NCBI RefSeq assembly: GCF_000341225.1
Contig: NZ_ANAC01000035.1
Location: forward strand, 1 to 32,943
Length of the DNA stretch: 32,943 nucleotides
Direction: 5' to 3'
Source: Nocardiopsis alba DSM 43377
Lineage (GTDB): Bacteria > Actinomycetota > Actinomycetes > Streptosporangiales > Streptosporangiaceae
Positions within the stretch are counted from its first letter, which is position 1; each line of letters begins with the position of its first letter. A model generated the notes under the pieces. The model was not told the origin of the DNA. It did not search any database and worked only from the letters and a program-made list of their open reading frames with translations. Below are positions 15,482 to 24,115 of the stretch, piece after piece. The position numbers and the translations under genes are program-made.

Positions 15482-17379
15482 CACGGACGGCCACGCCGCC
15501 CATCGTGCGAGAGCGGCCCCTGCCACGGCCACCATCGATCTTCTCCACCGCCCTGAAGCCGCCCGAGGTGCGCTGGGCCCTGGCCGCCCTGGCCCTGTTC
15601 CTACTGGGCTGGTCATTCCAGCTCGCCGGAGCTCCCGCACCACTGTGGTGGACCCTCTACCTGGCCTGTTACGCCACCGGCGGCTGGGAGCCGGCCCTGG
15701 CCGGGCTGCGCGCCCTCCGCGAGAAGACCCTCGATGTCGACCTGCTGATGATCGTCGCCGCCCTGGCCGCCGCCTCGATCGGTCAGATCTTCGACGGCGC
15801 CCTGCTCATCGTCATCTTCGCGACCTCAGGCGCCCTAGAGGTCATCGTCACCCGGCGCACCGCCGACTCGGTCGATTCCCTGCTGAACCTGGCCCCGGAA
15901 CAGGCCACCCTGGTAGAGGAGGACGGCGCCACCCGTACCGTCTCCAGCCACGAGTTGGAACCCGGACACCGTGTCCTCGTCCGTCCCGGCGAGCGCGTCG
16001 GCGGCGACGGCATCGTCATCGACGGCACCAGCGAGGTCGACCAACAGGCCATCACCGGCGAGTCCGTACCCGTCGTGCGCGAGGTGGGCGATGAGGTCCT
16101 CTCCGGCACCGTCAACGGAACCGGCACCCTGACCGTCCGCATCACCCACCCGGCCTCCGAGTCGGTGATCGCCCGCATCGTGGCCCTGGTCGAGGAGGCC
16201 TCCGAGACCAAGGCCGGAACGCAGCTGTTCATCGAGAAGGTCGAACAGACCTACTCCTTCGGCGTGGTCATCGCCATCCTGCTGGTGCTGACCGTACCGA
16301 TGATGTTCTTCACCCACACCTTCGAAGAGGCACTGCCGCGCGCGATCGTCTTCATGATCGTGGCCTCCCCCTGCGCCGTGGTGCTGTCCACTATGCCGCC
16401 GCTGCTGGCCTCCATCGCCAACGCCGGCCGCCACGGCGTCCTGATCAAGTCCGCGACCGTGATGGAGGCCCTGGGCCGCACCACCCTGGTCGCCTACGAC
16501 AAGACCGGCACCCTCACCGAGGGCGCCCCCGAGGTCATCGCCGTCGCTCCCGCCGGTGGACGCGACGAAGACGAGGTGCTGGCCCTGGCGGCCGCGGTGG
16601 AGCACTACAGCGAACACCCACTCGGTCGGGCGATCGTCGGCCAGGCGGGCGAACGCGGACTGCCGGTCCCCGAGGCGAGTGAATTTCGAGCGTTGCCCGG
16701 GCGTGGTGTCACCGGTCGGGTGCAGGGACGCGTGGTCACGGTCGAACGCGCCGACGCGGCCTCGACCGCCACCGGCACCCTGGTCCACGTCCGCGTCGAC
16801 CAGGACACCGCCGGAGAGATCACGCTGGTGGACCGGCTGCGTCCCGACGCCCCCGCGGCGGTCGAGGCCGTGGTCGAGACGATCGGAGCACCGGCGGTGC
16901 TGCTGACCGGTGACAACGCCTCCGCCTCCGCCGAAGTGGCCGGGCGCACCGGAATGGGCACGGTGTATCACTCTCTGCTCCCCCAGGACAAGGTCGCCGT
17001 GGTCACCGACCTTGAGGCCCGCGGAGAGCGGGTGATGGTGGTCGGTGACGGTATCAACGACGCCCCCGCTCTGGCCGCGGCGTCCACCGGGGTGGCGATG
17101 GGCCGCAGGGGTTCGGACCTGGCCCTCGACACGGCCGATGTGATCATCGTCCGCGACGAGCTCGGCGCGGTTCCCCACCTGGTGCGTCTGTCCCGCAGAG
17201 CGCGCCGGTACGTGATCGCCAACCTGGCGATCGCCGGGACCGTGATAGCCGCCCTGGTCGTCTGGGACCTGGTCGGAACACTGCCGCTCGCTCTCGCGGT
17301 GGCCGGACACGAAGGGTCCACGGTGCTGGTCGCGCTCAACGGCGCGCGCCTGCTGCGCCGCTCCGCCTGGGAACGATGA
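15478..17379 (+). CDS. P1B-4 type metal-exporting ATPase (Co/Ni/Zn/Fe class)
   Basis: A 633-residue integral membrane pump that uses ATP to expel a transition metal. Visible are the actuator motif TGES (193-196), the transmembrane metal motif SPC (297-299), the phosphorylation site DKTGTLT (341-347), the nucleotide-domain EHPLG near 380, the hinge GDGINDAP near 525 and HEGST (611-615) in the last membrane helix. SPC together with HEGG/HEGST defines subgroup P1B-4, to which mycobacterial CtpD and CtpJ belong. There is no N-terminal CxxC metal-binding domain, and the subgroup's shorter set of six helices fits. It is co-transcribed with the KmtR-like sensor, which suggests cobalt or nickel as substrate. 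Confidence 0.92.
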   Translation: MTRTATPPIVRERPLPRPPSIFSTALKPPEVRWALAALALFLLGWSFQLAGAPAPLWWTLYLACYATGGWEPALAGLRALREKTLDVDLLMIVAALAAASIGQIFDGALLIVIFATSGALEVIVTRRTADSVDSLLNLAPEQATLVEEDGATRTVSSHELEPGHRVLVRPGERVGGDGIVIDGTSEVDQQAITGESVPVVREVGDEVLSGTVNGTGTLTVRITHPASESVIARIVALVEEASETKAGTQLFIEKVEQTYSFGVVIAILLVLTVPMMFFTHTFEEALPRAIVFMIVASPCAVVLSTMPPLLASIANAGRHGVLIKSATVMEALGRTTLVAYDKTGTLTEGAPEVIAVAPAGGRDEDEVLALAAAVEHYSEHPLGRAIVGQAGERGLPVPEASEFRALPGRGVTGRVQGRVVTVERADAASTATGTLVHVRVDQDTAGEITLVDRLRPDAPAAVEAVVETIGAPAVLLTGDNASASAEVAGRTGMGTVYHSLLPQDKVAVVTDLEARGERVMVVGDGINDAPALAAASTGVAMGRRGSDLALDTADVIIVRDELGAVPHLVRLSRRARRYVIANLAIAGTVIAALVVWDLVGTLPLALAVAGHEGSTVLVALNGARLLRRSAWER

Positions 17380-17418
17380 CGCGCTCCGGAGCGGGATCAC
17401 GGACGACCTCTCCCGATC

Positions 17419-17451
17419 CGGTGTCACCGCCACGTCGGGACGGTGACACCG
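17419..17451 (+). terminator. Hairpin after the ATPase gene
   Basis: CGGTGTCACCG at 17419-17429 pairs perfectly with CGGTGACACCG at 17441-17451 around an 11-base loop, 40 bases past the ATPase stop. Confidence 0.7.
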
Positions 17452-17485
17452 GGCGAGAAGACGAGAGGCCATTCCTTCTCCTCAT

Positions 17486-17504
17486 CGCGAGGAAGGACCT
17501 CGCG
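17486..17504. terminator. Second hairpin in the convergent gap
   Basis: CGCGAGG and CCTCGCG form a 7-base stem with a 5-base loop between the ends of the ATPase and ccsB genes. It could end transcripts from either side. Confidence 0.5.
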
Positions 17505-17547
17505 TCACGGACACGCCTTCCCGCGACGCGAGGCCCTCCCGGTCTCC

Positions 17548-18540
17548 TCAGGCGTAGGAGTGCAGGCCGCTGAACATGTAGTTCACGGCGAAGAAGTTGA
17601 ACATGACCGTGAGGAAGCCGATCACGTTGATCCAGGTCGCCTTGGGTCCACGCCAGCCGCCGGTGGCGCGGGCGTGCAGGTAGGCGGCGTAGATGACCCA
17701 GGAGATGAAGGACCAGACCTCCTTGGGGTCCCAGCCCCAGAAGCGGCCCCAGGCCTCGTCGGCCCAGATGGATCCGGCGATGATGCCGAAGGTCCACAGC
17801 GGGAACGCGAAGAGGATGAAGCGGTGCGAGATGCGGTCCAGCAGCTCGGGGCTGGGCAGACGGCCCGCGATACCGGCGACCTTCTCCCCCAGGGCCCGCT
17901 TGGCCTCGGCCCGGTGCGAGACCAGATAGGTGATACCGGCGGCCCCCGAGACCATGGAGGCCCCACCCGCGATGTTCACCGCGAGGACGTGGATCGGCAC
18001 CCAGTAGGACTGGAGCGCGGGGATGAGCGGCCCGGGGTCGACGTAAAGCCAGCGCACACCGATACCGAGCAGGATCAACACCGGTACCAGTACGAACACC
18101 CCGAGGAAACGGGCGCGATACCTCCAGGAGGCGTACAGCAGCGAGCCGACCGCCACCAGGCACAGGGTGACGATGAACTCGAACATGTTGCCCCAGGGCC
18201 AACGGCCGGCGGCGAGCCCTCGGGTGATCACCTGCGCCAGGCTGAACAGGAAGCCCGCCCCGGTGACGAACAGGGCGATGCGTCCCAGCGTGTTCCTGGG
18301 CGCGGTGGTCCTTCGCGCGGCGCGTTCGGTGGTGATCACCTCCGAGGGAGGGCCTTCTTCCGTTCGGTACGCCCTCCGTCTCCAGCGCCGGCTCTCCGCG
18401 ATCTCGGTGCGGCGGCCGAAGGCGGCCTCCAGCGCGAAGAGGAGGAGGCCGACGGCGTACGTCACCACCATGGTGATGATCAGGGTGTCGCTGATCGAGG
18501 CCATGCTCTGTGCGAGCCGATCGGAGATCTCGATGTTCAC
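17548..18540 (-). CDS. ccsB: Cytochrome c biogenesis protein CcsB/CcsA (ResC type, system II)
   Basis: A 330-residue polytopic membrane protein with about eight spans. It carries the tryptophan-rich heme-handling motif WGRFWGWDPKEVWS at residues 264-277, flanking histidines at about 184 and 239, and a conserved WPWGNMFEF at about 114-122. In system II it works with ResB to move heme outward and attach it to apocytochrome c. The GTG start at 18540 follows GAGAAGGAAGAA. An ATG 33 codons earlier gives a Pro/Arg-rich extension unlike the family. The partners normally beside it (resB, ccdA, a ResA thioredoxin) are absent from this window, so it may be a second copy or a separated gene. Convergent with the metal ATPase. 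Confidence 0.88.
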   Translation of the reverse strand: MNIEISDRLAQSMASISDTLIITMVVTYAVGLLLFALEAAFGRRTEIAESRRWRRRAYRTEEGPPSEVITTERAARRTTAPRNTLGRIALFVTGAGFLFSLAQVITRGLAAGRWPWGNMFEFIVTLCLVAVGSLLYASWRYRARFLGVFVLVPVLILLGIGVRWLYVDPGPLIPALQSYWVPIHVLAVNIAGGASMVSGAAGITYLVSHRAEAKRALGEKVAGIAGRLPSPELLDRISHRFILFAFPLWTFGIIAGSIWADEAWGRFWGWDPKEVWSFISWVIYAAYLHARATGGWRGPKATWINVIGFLTVMFNFFAVNYMFSGLHSYA

Positions 18541-18851
18541 TTCTTCCTTCTCAGGGGTCGAGGGCACGGCGCGGCTCGAAGTCGGGTGACCGGGAGTACG
18601 GTGCGTGTCCCGGAACCTCGACGGGGCCGGTGAGGGCATGCTCGACGCACGCCGATGCCGGCGGTCGGCCGCGCTCGGCCGGGCAGGGTGGACTCACCGA
18701 CGGCGGGACCGACCCGCGGTCATAGGCCCGCGGTCAGCGGTCGTCGGCGAAAGGAACGTTGGTCGTGGGTGAGGGGCGCAGGGGTCCCCCACGTGCGGGA
18801 GGAACGCGACCGCTCACGAAGTCGTCGGGGAGGGACTCAAGGACGGCCCGC
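18541..18851. other. Intergenic region without a supported gene
   Basis: Between the ccsB start and the TetR stop there is only a weak inverted repeat (CGTGGG at 18764, CCCACG at 18788), which may end the ABC-tetR transcript. Chance frames only. Confidence 0.4.
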
Positions 18852-19466
18852 TCAGGAGGAGTGCCGGTTCTCCTGCTCCAGGAGGAAGGGACGGAGAATC
18901 TCCTCGACCCTGGCCGAGGCCTCCGCCTCCGCGGTTCCGGTCTCGATCATGCGCGATGCCTTGTGGACCACCGCGTTGACCAGCTCCGCCGTGGCCTGCG
19001 GGTCCGGGACCCCCAGAGCCTCCAGCGCCTCGGTCAGAGGAGCCGCGAGCTGTTCGTGCATCACACGGCTACGCTCGGCGAACTCGGCACCGGGAGAGGC
19101 GGCGGCGAGCGCTCCGGCCACCACGTGCTCTCCGTCGGCCACCAGACGCAGATTGGCCTTGGCGTAGGCGAGGACCCGCAGAGCCGGAGACTCCTCCTTG
19201 CCCATCTCTCCCGCCACCATGCGCGACCAGCGAGGGAACAGGTCCTCGACCAGTGCGTCGAGCAGGCCCTGGCGGGAGTCGAAGTACTGGTAGAGGCTGG
19301 AGCGGGCCAGACCGACACGGGCCGCGACCCTGCTCAGGGACAGGGCGTCGCCACCGACCTCCGCGAGGATCTCTCGCGCCGCGTCGAGCACGGCCCGGCG
19401 CTGATTGGCCTGGTGATCAGCGAGCGTGGCCGCTGTGATCCGAGGCAAGAGCCCCTCCATGCTCAT
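18852..19466 (-). CDS. TetR-family regulator of the ABC exporter operon
   Basis: A 204-residue protein with an N-terminal TetR helix-turn-helix: RRAVLDAAREILAEVGGDAL, then SRVAARVGLARSSLYQYFDS. The C-terminal two thirds are a ligand and dimer domain of no special subgroup. Its ATG overlaps the stop of the ABC ATPase gene, so it is the third gene of a permease-ATPase-regulator operon. A second ATG two codons later is equally possible. The likely operator is the 38-base palindrome at 21335-21372 upstream of the permease, giving negative self-control. Confidence 0.87.
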   Translation of the reverse strand: MSMEGLLPRITAATLADHQANQRRAVLDAAREILAEVGGDALSLSRVAARVGLARSSLYQYFDSRQGLLDALVEDLFPRWSRMVAGEMGKEESPALRVLAYAKANLRLVADGEHVVAGALAAASPGAEFAERSRVMHEQLAAPLTEALEALGVPDPQATAELVNAVVHKASRMIETGTAEAEASARVEEILRPFLLEQENRHSS

Positions 19467-20170
19467 TCCGATAGGCGACCGTCCGTCATCTGGACCGTCC
19501 GGTCGCAGTACTCCAGAACGTCGTGGTCGTGGGTGACCATCATCGTAGCCACATCGGAACGTCGAGTCTCCCGCGCGAGCAGCCGGACGATCTCGTGACT
19601 GCGGGCCCGGTCCAGCGCCGCCGTCGGTTCGTCCACGAGCAGGACCGTGGGCTCACCCATCAGGGCACGGGCGATCCCGACCCGCTGACGCTCTCCTCCG
19701 GAGAGTTGGTGCGGCCTCCGGTCGGCCTTGTCGGCCATACCGACCTCCTCCAGGAGCCGCTGAGGGTCGTGCCCGCGGCCCCCTCGACCCAGATGGGTCA
19801 TCATGCGCAGTTGATCGGTGGCGGTGAGAGCGCCGAGCAGGTTGCCCGACTGGAACACGAAGCCGATGTGGTCCCGACGGAAACGTGCCCGGGCGCGCCG
19901 GGAGAGACCGGTGATGTCCCGTCCACCGGCACGGACGACGCCGGAGTCGGGCACCGTCAGGGCACCGGCGACGGCGAGCAGGCTGGACTTGCCGGCGCCC
20001 GAGGGGCCGACCACCGCGACCAGCTCTCCGGGACGGACGGAGATGGAGACGTCGTCCAGGGCCGTGACCGTGGCGTCCCCATCGCCCAGGCGCAGGGTGA
20101 CGCCTTCGAAAAGGAGTCCTTCGGTGTTCTCGTCGGTGGATTCCGCGTTGGACGCGGCCGTGATGGTCAT
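19463..20170 (-). CDS. ABC transporter ATP-binding protein (MacB/LolD type)
   Basis: A 235-residue ATPase. Motifs in order are Walker A GPSGAGKSS at about 55-63, Q-loop VFQSGNLLG, signature LSGGERQRVGIARAL, Walker B VLLVDEPTAALD and the H-loop MVTHD. The family pairs with FtsX-type permeases to drive export of lipids, peptides or drugs by a mechanical cycle. An N-terminal acidic extension of about 18 residues precedes the domain. Its start overlaps the permease stop by four bases, and its stop overlaps the TetR start, so the three genes are one operon. Confidence 0.92.
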   Translation of the reverse strand: MTITAASNAESTDENTEGLLFEGVTLRLGDGDATVTALDDVSISVRPGELVAVVGPSGAGKSSLLAVAGALTVPDSGVVRAGGRDITGLSRRARARFRRDHIGFVFQSGNLLGALTATDQLRMMTHLGRGGRGHDPQRLLEEVGMADKADRRPHQLSGGERQRVGIARALMGEPTVLLVDEPTAALDRARSHEIVRLLARETRRSDVATMMVTHDHDVLEYCDRTVQMTDGRLSE

Positions 20171-21297
20171 CGCTGTCCTCCCAGGGCAGCCAGAGGGTCG
20201 ATCGAGGAAACGCGGACGATGGCGGCCATCGCGCCCAACAGCCCCAGGACGATCAGCAGGACCACCGCCAGAGCGACCGAGGTCCCCTCCAAGAGGAAGG
20301 GCACACCCGAACCGGTGATCAGCGATCCGGCCCCCACGCCCACGCCGAGCCCGAGGCCGCAGAACACGGCGAGGATGACGAGGGCCTGTCCGAGCCCGTC
20401 GCGCACGAGGTAGCCGGTGGAGGCGCCCATCGCGCGAAGGACGGCCAGCTCGTGTTTGCGCTGGATCGTCCAGACGGTGAAGAAGGCACCGACGACCAGC
20501 GCGGAGATCGCGTACAGGAAGGCCTTGATCAGGTTCAGGGTCGAGGTCTCCGCGCTGTACCCGGGAGAGGCGGCGAAGGTCTCCTCCAAGGGCAGGCTCA
20601 TCGTCCCGGCCTCGTCGTCACCCGTCGAGTGATCGATCCGCGCGTCCGGTTCGGCGCGCAGGGCCACGGCGGTCGCCTCGGTGTAGACGGCGGGGTCGGC
20701 CTCCTGCTCCGGGGTGATACCGGCGTAGATCTCCTGCCACGTCTCCAATGGCAGGTAGGCGACGTCGACGTGACCGTAGGTGTGCTTGTCCTCCAGGGCC
20801 CCGACGATCTCCAGTTCGGTGCCCAAGCGGTCCACCGTCAGGACATCGCCGATGGCGACGCCGTCCTCGATGGCGCTCTGGGAGACGACCAGGCCATCGC
20901 GTCGCCCCAGCCCTTCGCCCTCGGCGGTCTCCGGGGCGAGGAAGGAGTCCTCCTCCACTCCGAAGAGGGCCAGGTCGATGGGCACGTCCTTGTCGCTACG
21001 GGCGTTGACGAGCAGGTTGCCGAAGAAGGCGGCCTCCTCCACGCCCGGCCGGTCACGCCACTCCTGGAGCTGTTCCTCGTTCACACGGCTCCGGGAGAAG
21101 GCGGAACCGACCTCGGTCTCCTCGTCGAAGGCCAGACCGTGGACGGGAAGGCGCTGTAGGCCCGAGACCCCGTCCTCCACGAGCCCCGAGGACAGCCCCG
21201 ACAACAGCACCATCAGTACCGCGATCAGGGCGACGACTCCTCCCATCAGCCCGAAGCGGGAACGCGCGAACCATAGTTCGCGCACGGCTAGAAACAT
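20167..21297 (-). CDS. FtsX-family ABC transporter permease
   Basis: A 376-residue membrane protein with the MacB/FtsX layout: one N-terminal span at about residues 17-38, a periplasmic-side domain of about 200 residues, then three C-terminal spans. The C-terminal half shows the family pattern TIQRKHELAVLRAMGAS and the closing SSIDPLAALGG. The ATG at 21297 follows GAAGAGGTCCGAC, a good ribosome site. Longer in-frame starts would translate the operator. It overlaps the ATPase gene downstream. Substrate unknown; TetR control suggests a toxic or signalling compound. Confidence 0.88.
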   Translation of the reverse strand: MFLAVRELWFARSRFGLMGGVVALIAVLMVLLSGLSSGLVEDGVSGLQRLPVHGLAFDEETEVGSAFSRSRVNEEQLQEWRDRPGVEEAAFFGNLLVNARSDKDVPIDLALFGVEEDSFLAPETAEGEGLGRRDGLVVSQSAIEDGVAIGDVLTVDRLGTELEIVGALEDKHTYGHVDVAYLPLETWQEIYAGITPEQEADPAVYTEATAVALRAEPDARIDHSTGDDEAGTMSLPLEETFAASPGYSAETSTLNLIKAFLYAISALVVGAFFTVWTIQRKHELAVLRAMGASTGYLVRDGLGQALVILAVFCGLGLGVGVGAGSLITGSGVPFLLEGTSVALAVVLLIVLGLLGAMAAIVRVSSIDPLAALGGQR

Positions 21298-21330
21298 GTC
21301 GGACCTCTTCGTAGGCATACGAGTACGTCG

Positions 21331-21376
21331 CTTGCCGACGCACCGTCGGTAAATATACCGACGGTGCGTCGGTAAG
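21331..21376. promoter_or_regulatory. TetR-type operator, long perfect palindrome
   Basis: CCGACGCACCGTCGGTA at 21335-21351 and its exact complement at 21356-21372 flank AATA. With one mismatch the arms extend to 21331 and 21376. Each arm is itself a near-palindrome (ACCGAC, then GTCGGT), so two TetR dimers could bind side by side. The AT-rich centre would lie at the permease promoter. Confidence 0.8.
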
Positions 21377-21379
21377 TGT

Positions 21380-21716
21380 GTCGGGGGGTGTCTCAGCGAG
21401 TGGACGAACGACCTCATCATGAGCTCGGTGCGCCCCGAACAGTCCGGCCAGGCCGCCGCGGTCAGCGAGACCGCCTACGAGCTCGGCGCCGCGTTCGGCA
21501 CCGCCATCCTCGGCTCGGTCCTGCTCGGCTTCTACCGCACGGACCTCGCCGACACCGCCCCGGCGGGGCTGCCCGGCGGAGTGCTCGAAGCCGCGCAGGA
21601 GACCCTCGCCGGAGCGCTGCTCTACGCACGAGAACTACCGGGCGAACTCGGCGAGGCACTGGCCACGGCCGCCACCGACGCGTTCACGTCCGCGCTCTCG
21701 GCGACCGTTCGTTCCC
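21380..21716 (+). pseudogene. C-terminal remnant of a DHA2-type MFS drug exporter
   Basis: The frame reads EWTNDLIMSSVRPEQSGQAA, AVSETAYELGAAFGTAILGS and on to EAFTSAL-like TDAFTSALSAT. This is the segment before the last membrane span of 14-span (QacA/EmrB) transporters. Everything before it is missing, and the frame runs out of homology at about 21716, short of the normal final span. No start with a ribosome site is present. It begins next to the palindrome 21331-21376, so the palindrome may once have served a TetR/MFS pair. It ends about 45 bases before a lone CRISPR repeat. Confidence 0.7.
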
Positions 21717-21761
21717 GCCCGAGGTTCAGGAGGAGCTCAACGGTCGACCGAACGTGGAGTT

Positions 21762-21790
21762 CGGGTCATCCCCGCGTGCACGAGGAGCAG
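21762..21790 (-). CRISPR. Orphan CRISPR repeat
   Basis: A single 29-base repeat of the same class as arrays 2 to 4, containing GGGTCATCCCCGCGTGC and ending ACGAGGAGCAG. No second repeat occurs 61 bases to either side. Its two substitutions resemble those in the leftmost repeats of array 4, so it looks like a moved or stranded trailer-end unit. The surrounding 21717-22033 has no gene I can support. Confidence 0.85.
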
Positions 21791-22033
21791 GGTCGATTCC
21801 GCCGGGAGGCCCGCAAGGACCCTGTCCGCTGCCGGGAAGCTCGATAGACACCCTGGATCTCAATGCCGTATACGCCTCTGTGATCGGGAGAAGCCCCATG
21901 GAAGGATGGCGGGCTCATACCGGGGCCGTCACGCGACCCCGTCCGGTCGATCGACACCACGCGGTGCCGACCGTTCGGGCATCGACAGCAACACTCCACG
22001 TGACGCTCCCACCCGGTTCGGGAAGGGAGCACC

Positions 22034-22891
22034 ATGCAGGCCGACGAGGCACCCGCGACCGGGCACGACGATCCCGCGAAGGTGTGGGAGCACACCACGA
22101 CCGCCGGATCCCCCGGGCTCACACGCCCAACCGACGTGCCCCGGCCGGAGTCGGTCGCTGAGGTCTCGATGTGGGCCGGCAGCGAAGACCTCCGTCGCAC
22201 GGTGCTCGTTCACGCCCCCGTGTTCTGGGTGCTGCTTCCGGTCCTCGCCCTCATGTTCCTGCTCCATCAGACGATCACCGACCCCACCGGTACCGGCTGG
22301 AACATCACCATCAACGGCGAGCACCACGACTCCTGGCCGGCCTGGGTGCCATGGCTCGCCTGGATCGGTGTCGGGGCCTGGCTGCTCATCGCCATCGGCG
22401 TGCTGCTCCTGCGGCTGAGCGTTCTCCGAGACCTGCGGGTCGGGAACGAGCGGATCTTCGAGCACGGCGTCGCGCACTCGATCCATCGCGCTTCTGTGGA
22501 CCACGACGATGGCGAAGCGACATGGGCGACGTACATCGCCCTCGATCACCGGTTGGACGACCGGCGGGCGGCGAGGATCCACGCGGCGTTCGAGCAGTGG
22601 CTCCGTCTCTCAGGGTTGCCACCGTCGGCTTCGAAGCCCATCTCCTCGACGACGCTGTTCGGCGCGCAGGCGCGGGGCGGCTACTTCTTCCTCCATCTCC
22701 CGGTCTCCCAGGCGGCCGGCTCCACCACCGAGCACGAATGGATGCTCATCACCGAACCGGAGGACGGATCGGGCGAGGTGGTCGTCACGCCTGTGCCGGT
22801 GCGGAAGCGCCTGCGGAGGATCCGGAAGAGGCTCCACCGCAAGGCCGCACGGAGGACTTCCTCATCGGCGTGGAGCTCCCCGGCGAGGTGA
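22034..22891 (+). CDS. Membrane protein of unknown function
   Basis: A 285-residue protein that I do not recognise. Residues about 57-80 (LVHAPVFWVLLPVLALMFLLH) and 104-127 (VPWLAWIGVGAWLLIAIGVLLL) are membrane spans. They are followed by a 150-residue cytoplasmic domain and a very basic tail (VRKRLRRIRKRLHRKAARR). The loop between the spans is about 25 residues and aromatic-rich. The start follows GGAAGGGAGCACC, a strong ribosome site. It stands alone; the next gene is convergent. Confidence 0.7.
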   Translation: MQADEAPATGHDDPAKVWEHTTTAGSPGLTRPTDVPRPESVAEVSMWAGSEDLRRTVLVHAPVFWVLLPVLALMFLLHQTITDPTGTGWNITINGEHHDSWPAWVPWLAWIGVGAWLLIAIGVLLLRLSVLRDLRVGNERIFEHGVAHSIHRASVDHDDGEATWATYIALDHRLDDRRAARIHAAFEQWLRLSGLPPSASKPISSTTLFGAQARGGYFFLHLPVSQAAGSTTEHEWMLITEPEDGSGEVVVTPVPVRKRLRRIRKRLHRKAARRTSSSAWSSPAR

Positions 22892-23109
22892 TCCCGCACC
22901 GAAGGCTTCACCCGAACGAGGCAGATGGGTGGGTCCGACCGAAGCGCCGAGCCGGACAGGCTGCGTTACTCACCCTGTCCGGGGTTCTCCACCCAAAGGT
23001 CGTGCTCTACGGAAGTGATCGGACCTTCGCACCCACCGCGGCGGCCCCTTACTTCACCTCGGGCCAGGGCCGCGGCCATGTGGACACGACCCGCCCCGGC
23101 CGCCACGCC

Positions 23110-23772
23110 TCAGAGGTCGGCTTCCTGCCAGGCGATGGTGGTGAGTTCCGGCAGCGGCCGGTGGGCGAGCTCGTGCGCCTCCTCCGGCGCCATACCCAGC
23201 ATGCGCAGGAGGTCCTCGGCCACCTGGTCGGTGGCCTCGGCGTCGTCGCGTTCGGGGTGTTCGTGCAGGAGGTTGCCCAGGACCAGCGTCGCCCCGGCCA
23301 CGATCGTCAGGGACAGCTCGGGGTCGGCGACGGTGAAGCGTCCCGCGTCGGCCCCTGCCTTGATAGCGCGCAGGGCTCGGGGGGCCAGGCCGATCTCGAT
23401 GTCGATCAGCTGGAGGCCGTAGTCCAGGAGGACGCGGCTCAGCTCCGGTTCCCTGCGGTGGATACGTCCGGTGAGCCGGAAGTTCTGGGCGAAGATCTCC
23501 GCCGGGTCATCGATGCCGAGGGTCAGCTCGTCCAAGAGTCGCCCGTGTGCTTCGAAGGCCTCCTCCGAGGCGACCCGCATGAGTTCCTCGCGGCTCTCGA
23601 AGTGGTTGTAGAAGGAGCCCATGCCCACGTCGGCGGCCTGGGTGATCTCCAGGATCGGCGCGTGGGGCCTGCCCTCCGCGATGAACCCCTGGGCCGCGCG
23701 CACCAGGGCGGCGCGGGTGCGCGCCTTGCGCCGTGCGGTGCGGTTCGGCGCTGTTTCGGGAGTAGCGGGCAT
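23110..23772 (-). CDS. TetR-family regulator divergent from the MmpL gene
   Basis: A 220-residue regulator. The HTH occupies about residues 17-62: RTRAALVRAAQGFIAEG, then ILEITQAADVGMGSFYNHFESREEL. The C-terminal domain is typical in length. I chose the ATG at 23772; an earlier in-frame ATG 18 codons upstream is possible, and far-upstream frames have no support. It is transcribed away from the MmpL transporter gene, and a dyad between them is the likely target, which suggests that it represses the transporter until a substrate is bound. Confidence 0.87.
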   Translation of the reverse strand: MPATPETAPNRTARRKARTRAALVRAAQGFIAEGRPHAPILEITQAADVGMGSFYNHFESREELMRVASEEAFEAHGRLLDELTLGIDDPAEIFAQNFRLTGRIHRREPELSRVLLDYGLQLIDIEIGLAPRALRAIKAGADAGRFTVADPELSLTIVAGATLVLGNLLHEHPERDDAEATDQVAEDLLRMLGMAPEEAHELAHRPLPELTTIAWQEADL

Positions 23773-23987
23773 GGGTCGACTCTCACTCTCTGACTCGTCC
23801 GGCCCAGCCACCCTACCTTCCATCAGAGTTGAGGATTTCCTCAGAATCGGGTGTCCTTCTTCACCCACTCCCCCATGAACTCGTGACCGCACCCCACTCG
23901 ACCTTCGCAAAGGCGCACAGCCAGGGCATACGAACCGCGAGGTGACGCAGGGAACCGGACAAAGCGAGAGAGGACACACACCCGAGC

Positions 23988-24056
23988 TTGGGATTCTCGC
24001 GAGGCACCTCGTATAGTCTCGCCTGAGCAATGAGTCATAACTGATGAAATCATCAG
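23988..24056 (+). promoter_or_regulatory. MmpL promoter with downstream dyad operator
   Basis: TTGGGA at 23988-23993 and TATAGT at 24012-24017 are 18 bases apart. A dyad CTGATGA-AA-TCATCAG at 24041-24056 follows the expected start of transcription, where a TetR repressor would block elongation. The remaining bases of the gap 23773-24115 hold no gene. Confidence 0.6.
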
Positions 24057-24115
24057 AATGTGGATCGGGCGCGGAGCCCGGATCCCGATGACGCCCTCCC
24101 ACAGAAGACGAGACG

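Noticed and set aside
13961..15643. 560-codon antisense frame over the kinase end, membrane protein and ArsR
   Set aside because: It overlaps three better-supported genes and has Arg/Gly/Ala-rich chance composition.
15835..17472. 545-codon antisense frame over the metal ATPase
   Set aside because: A codon-bias shadow rich in Gly, Asp, His and Gln; all P-type ATPase motifs are on the plus strand.
22171..23793. 540-codon plus-strand frame overlapping the membrane protein and the TetR gene
   Set aside because: It is out of frame with the membrane protein and antisense to a clear TetR HTH.
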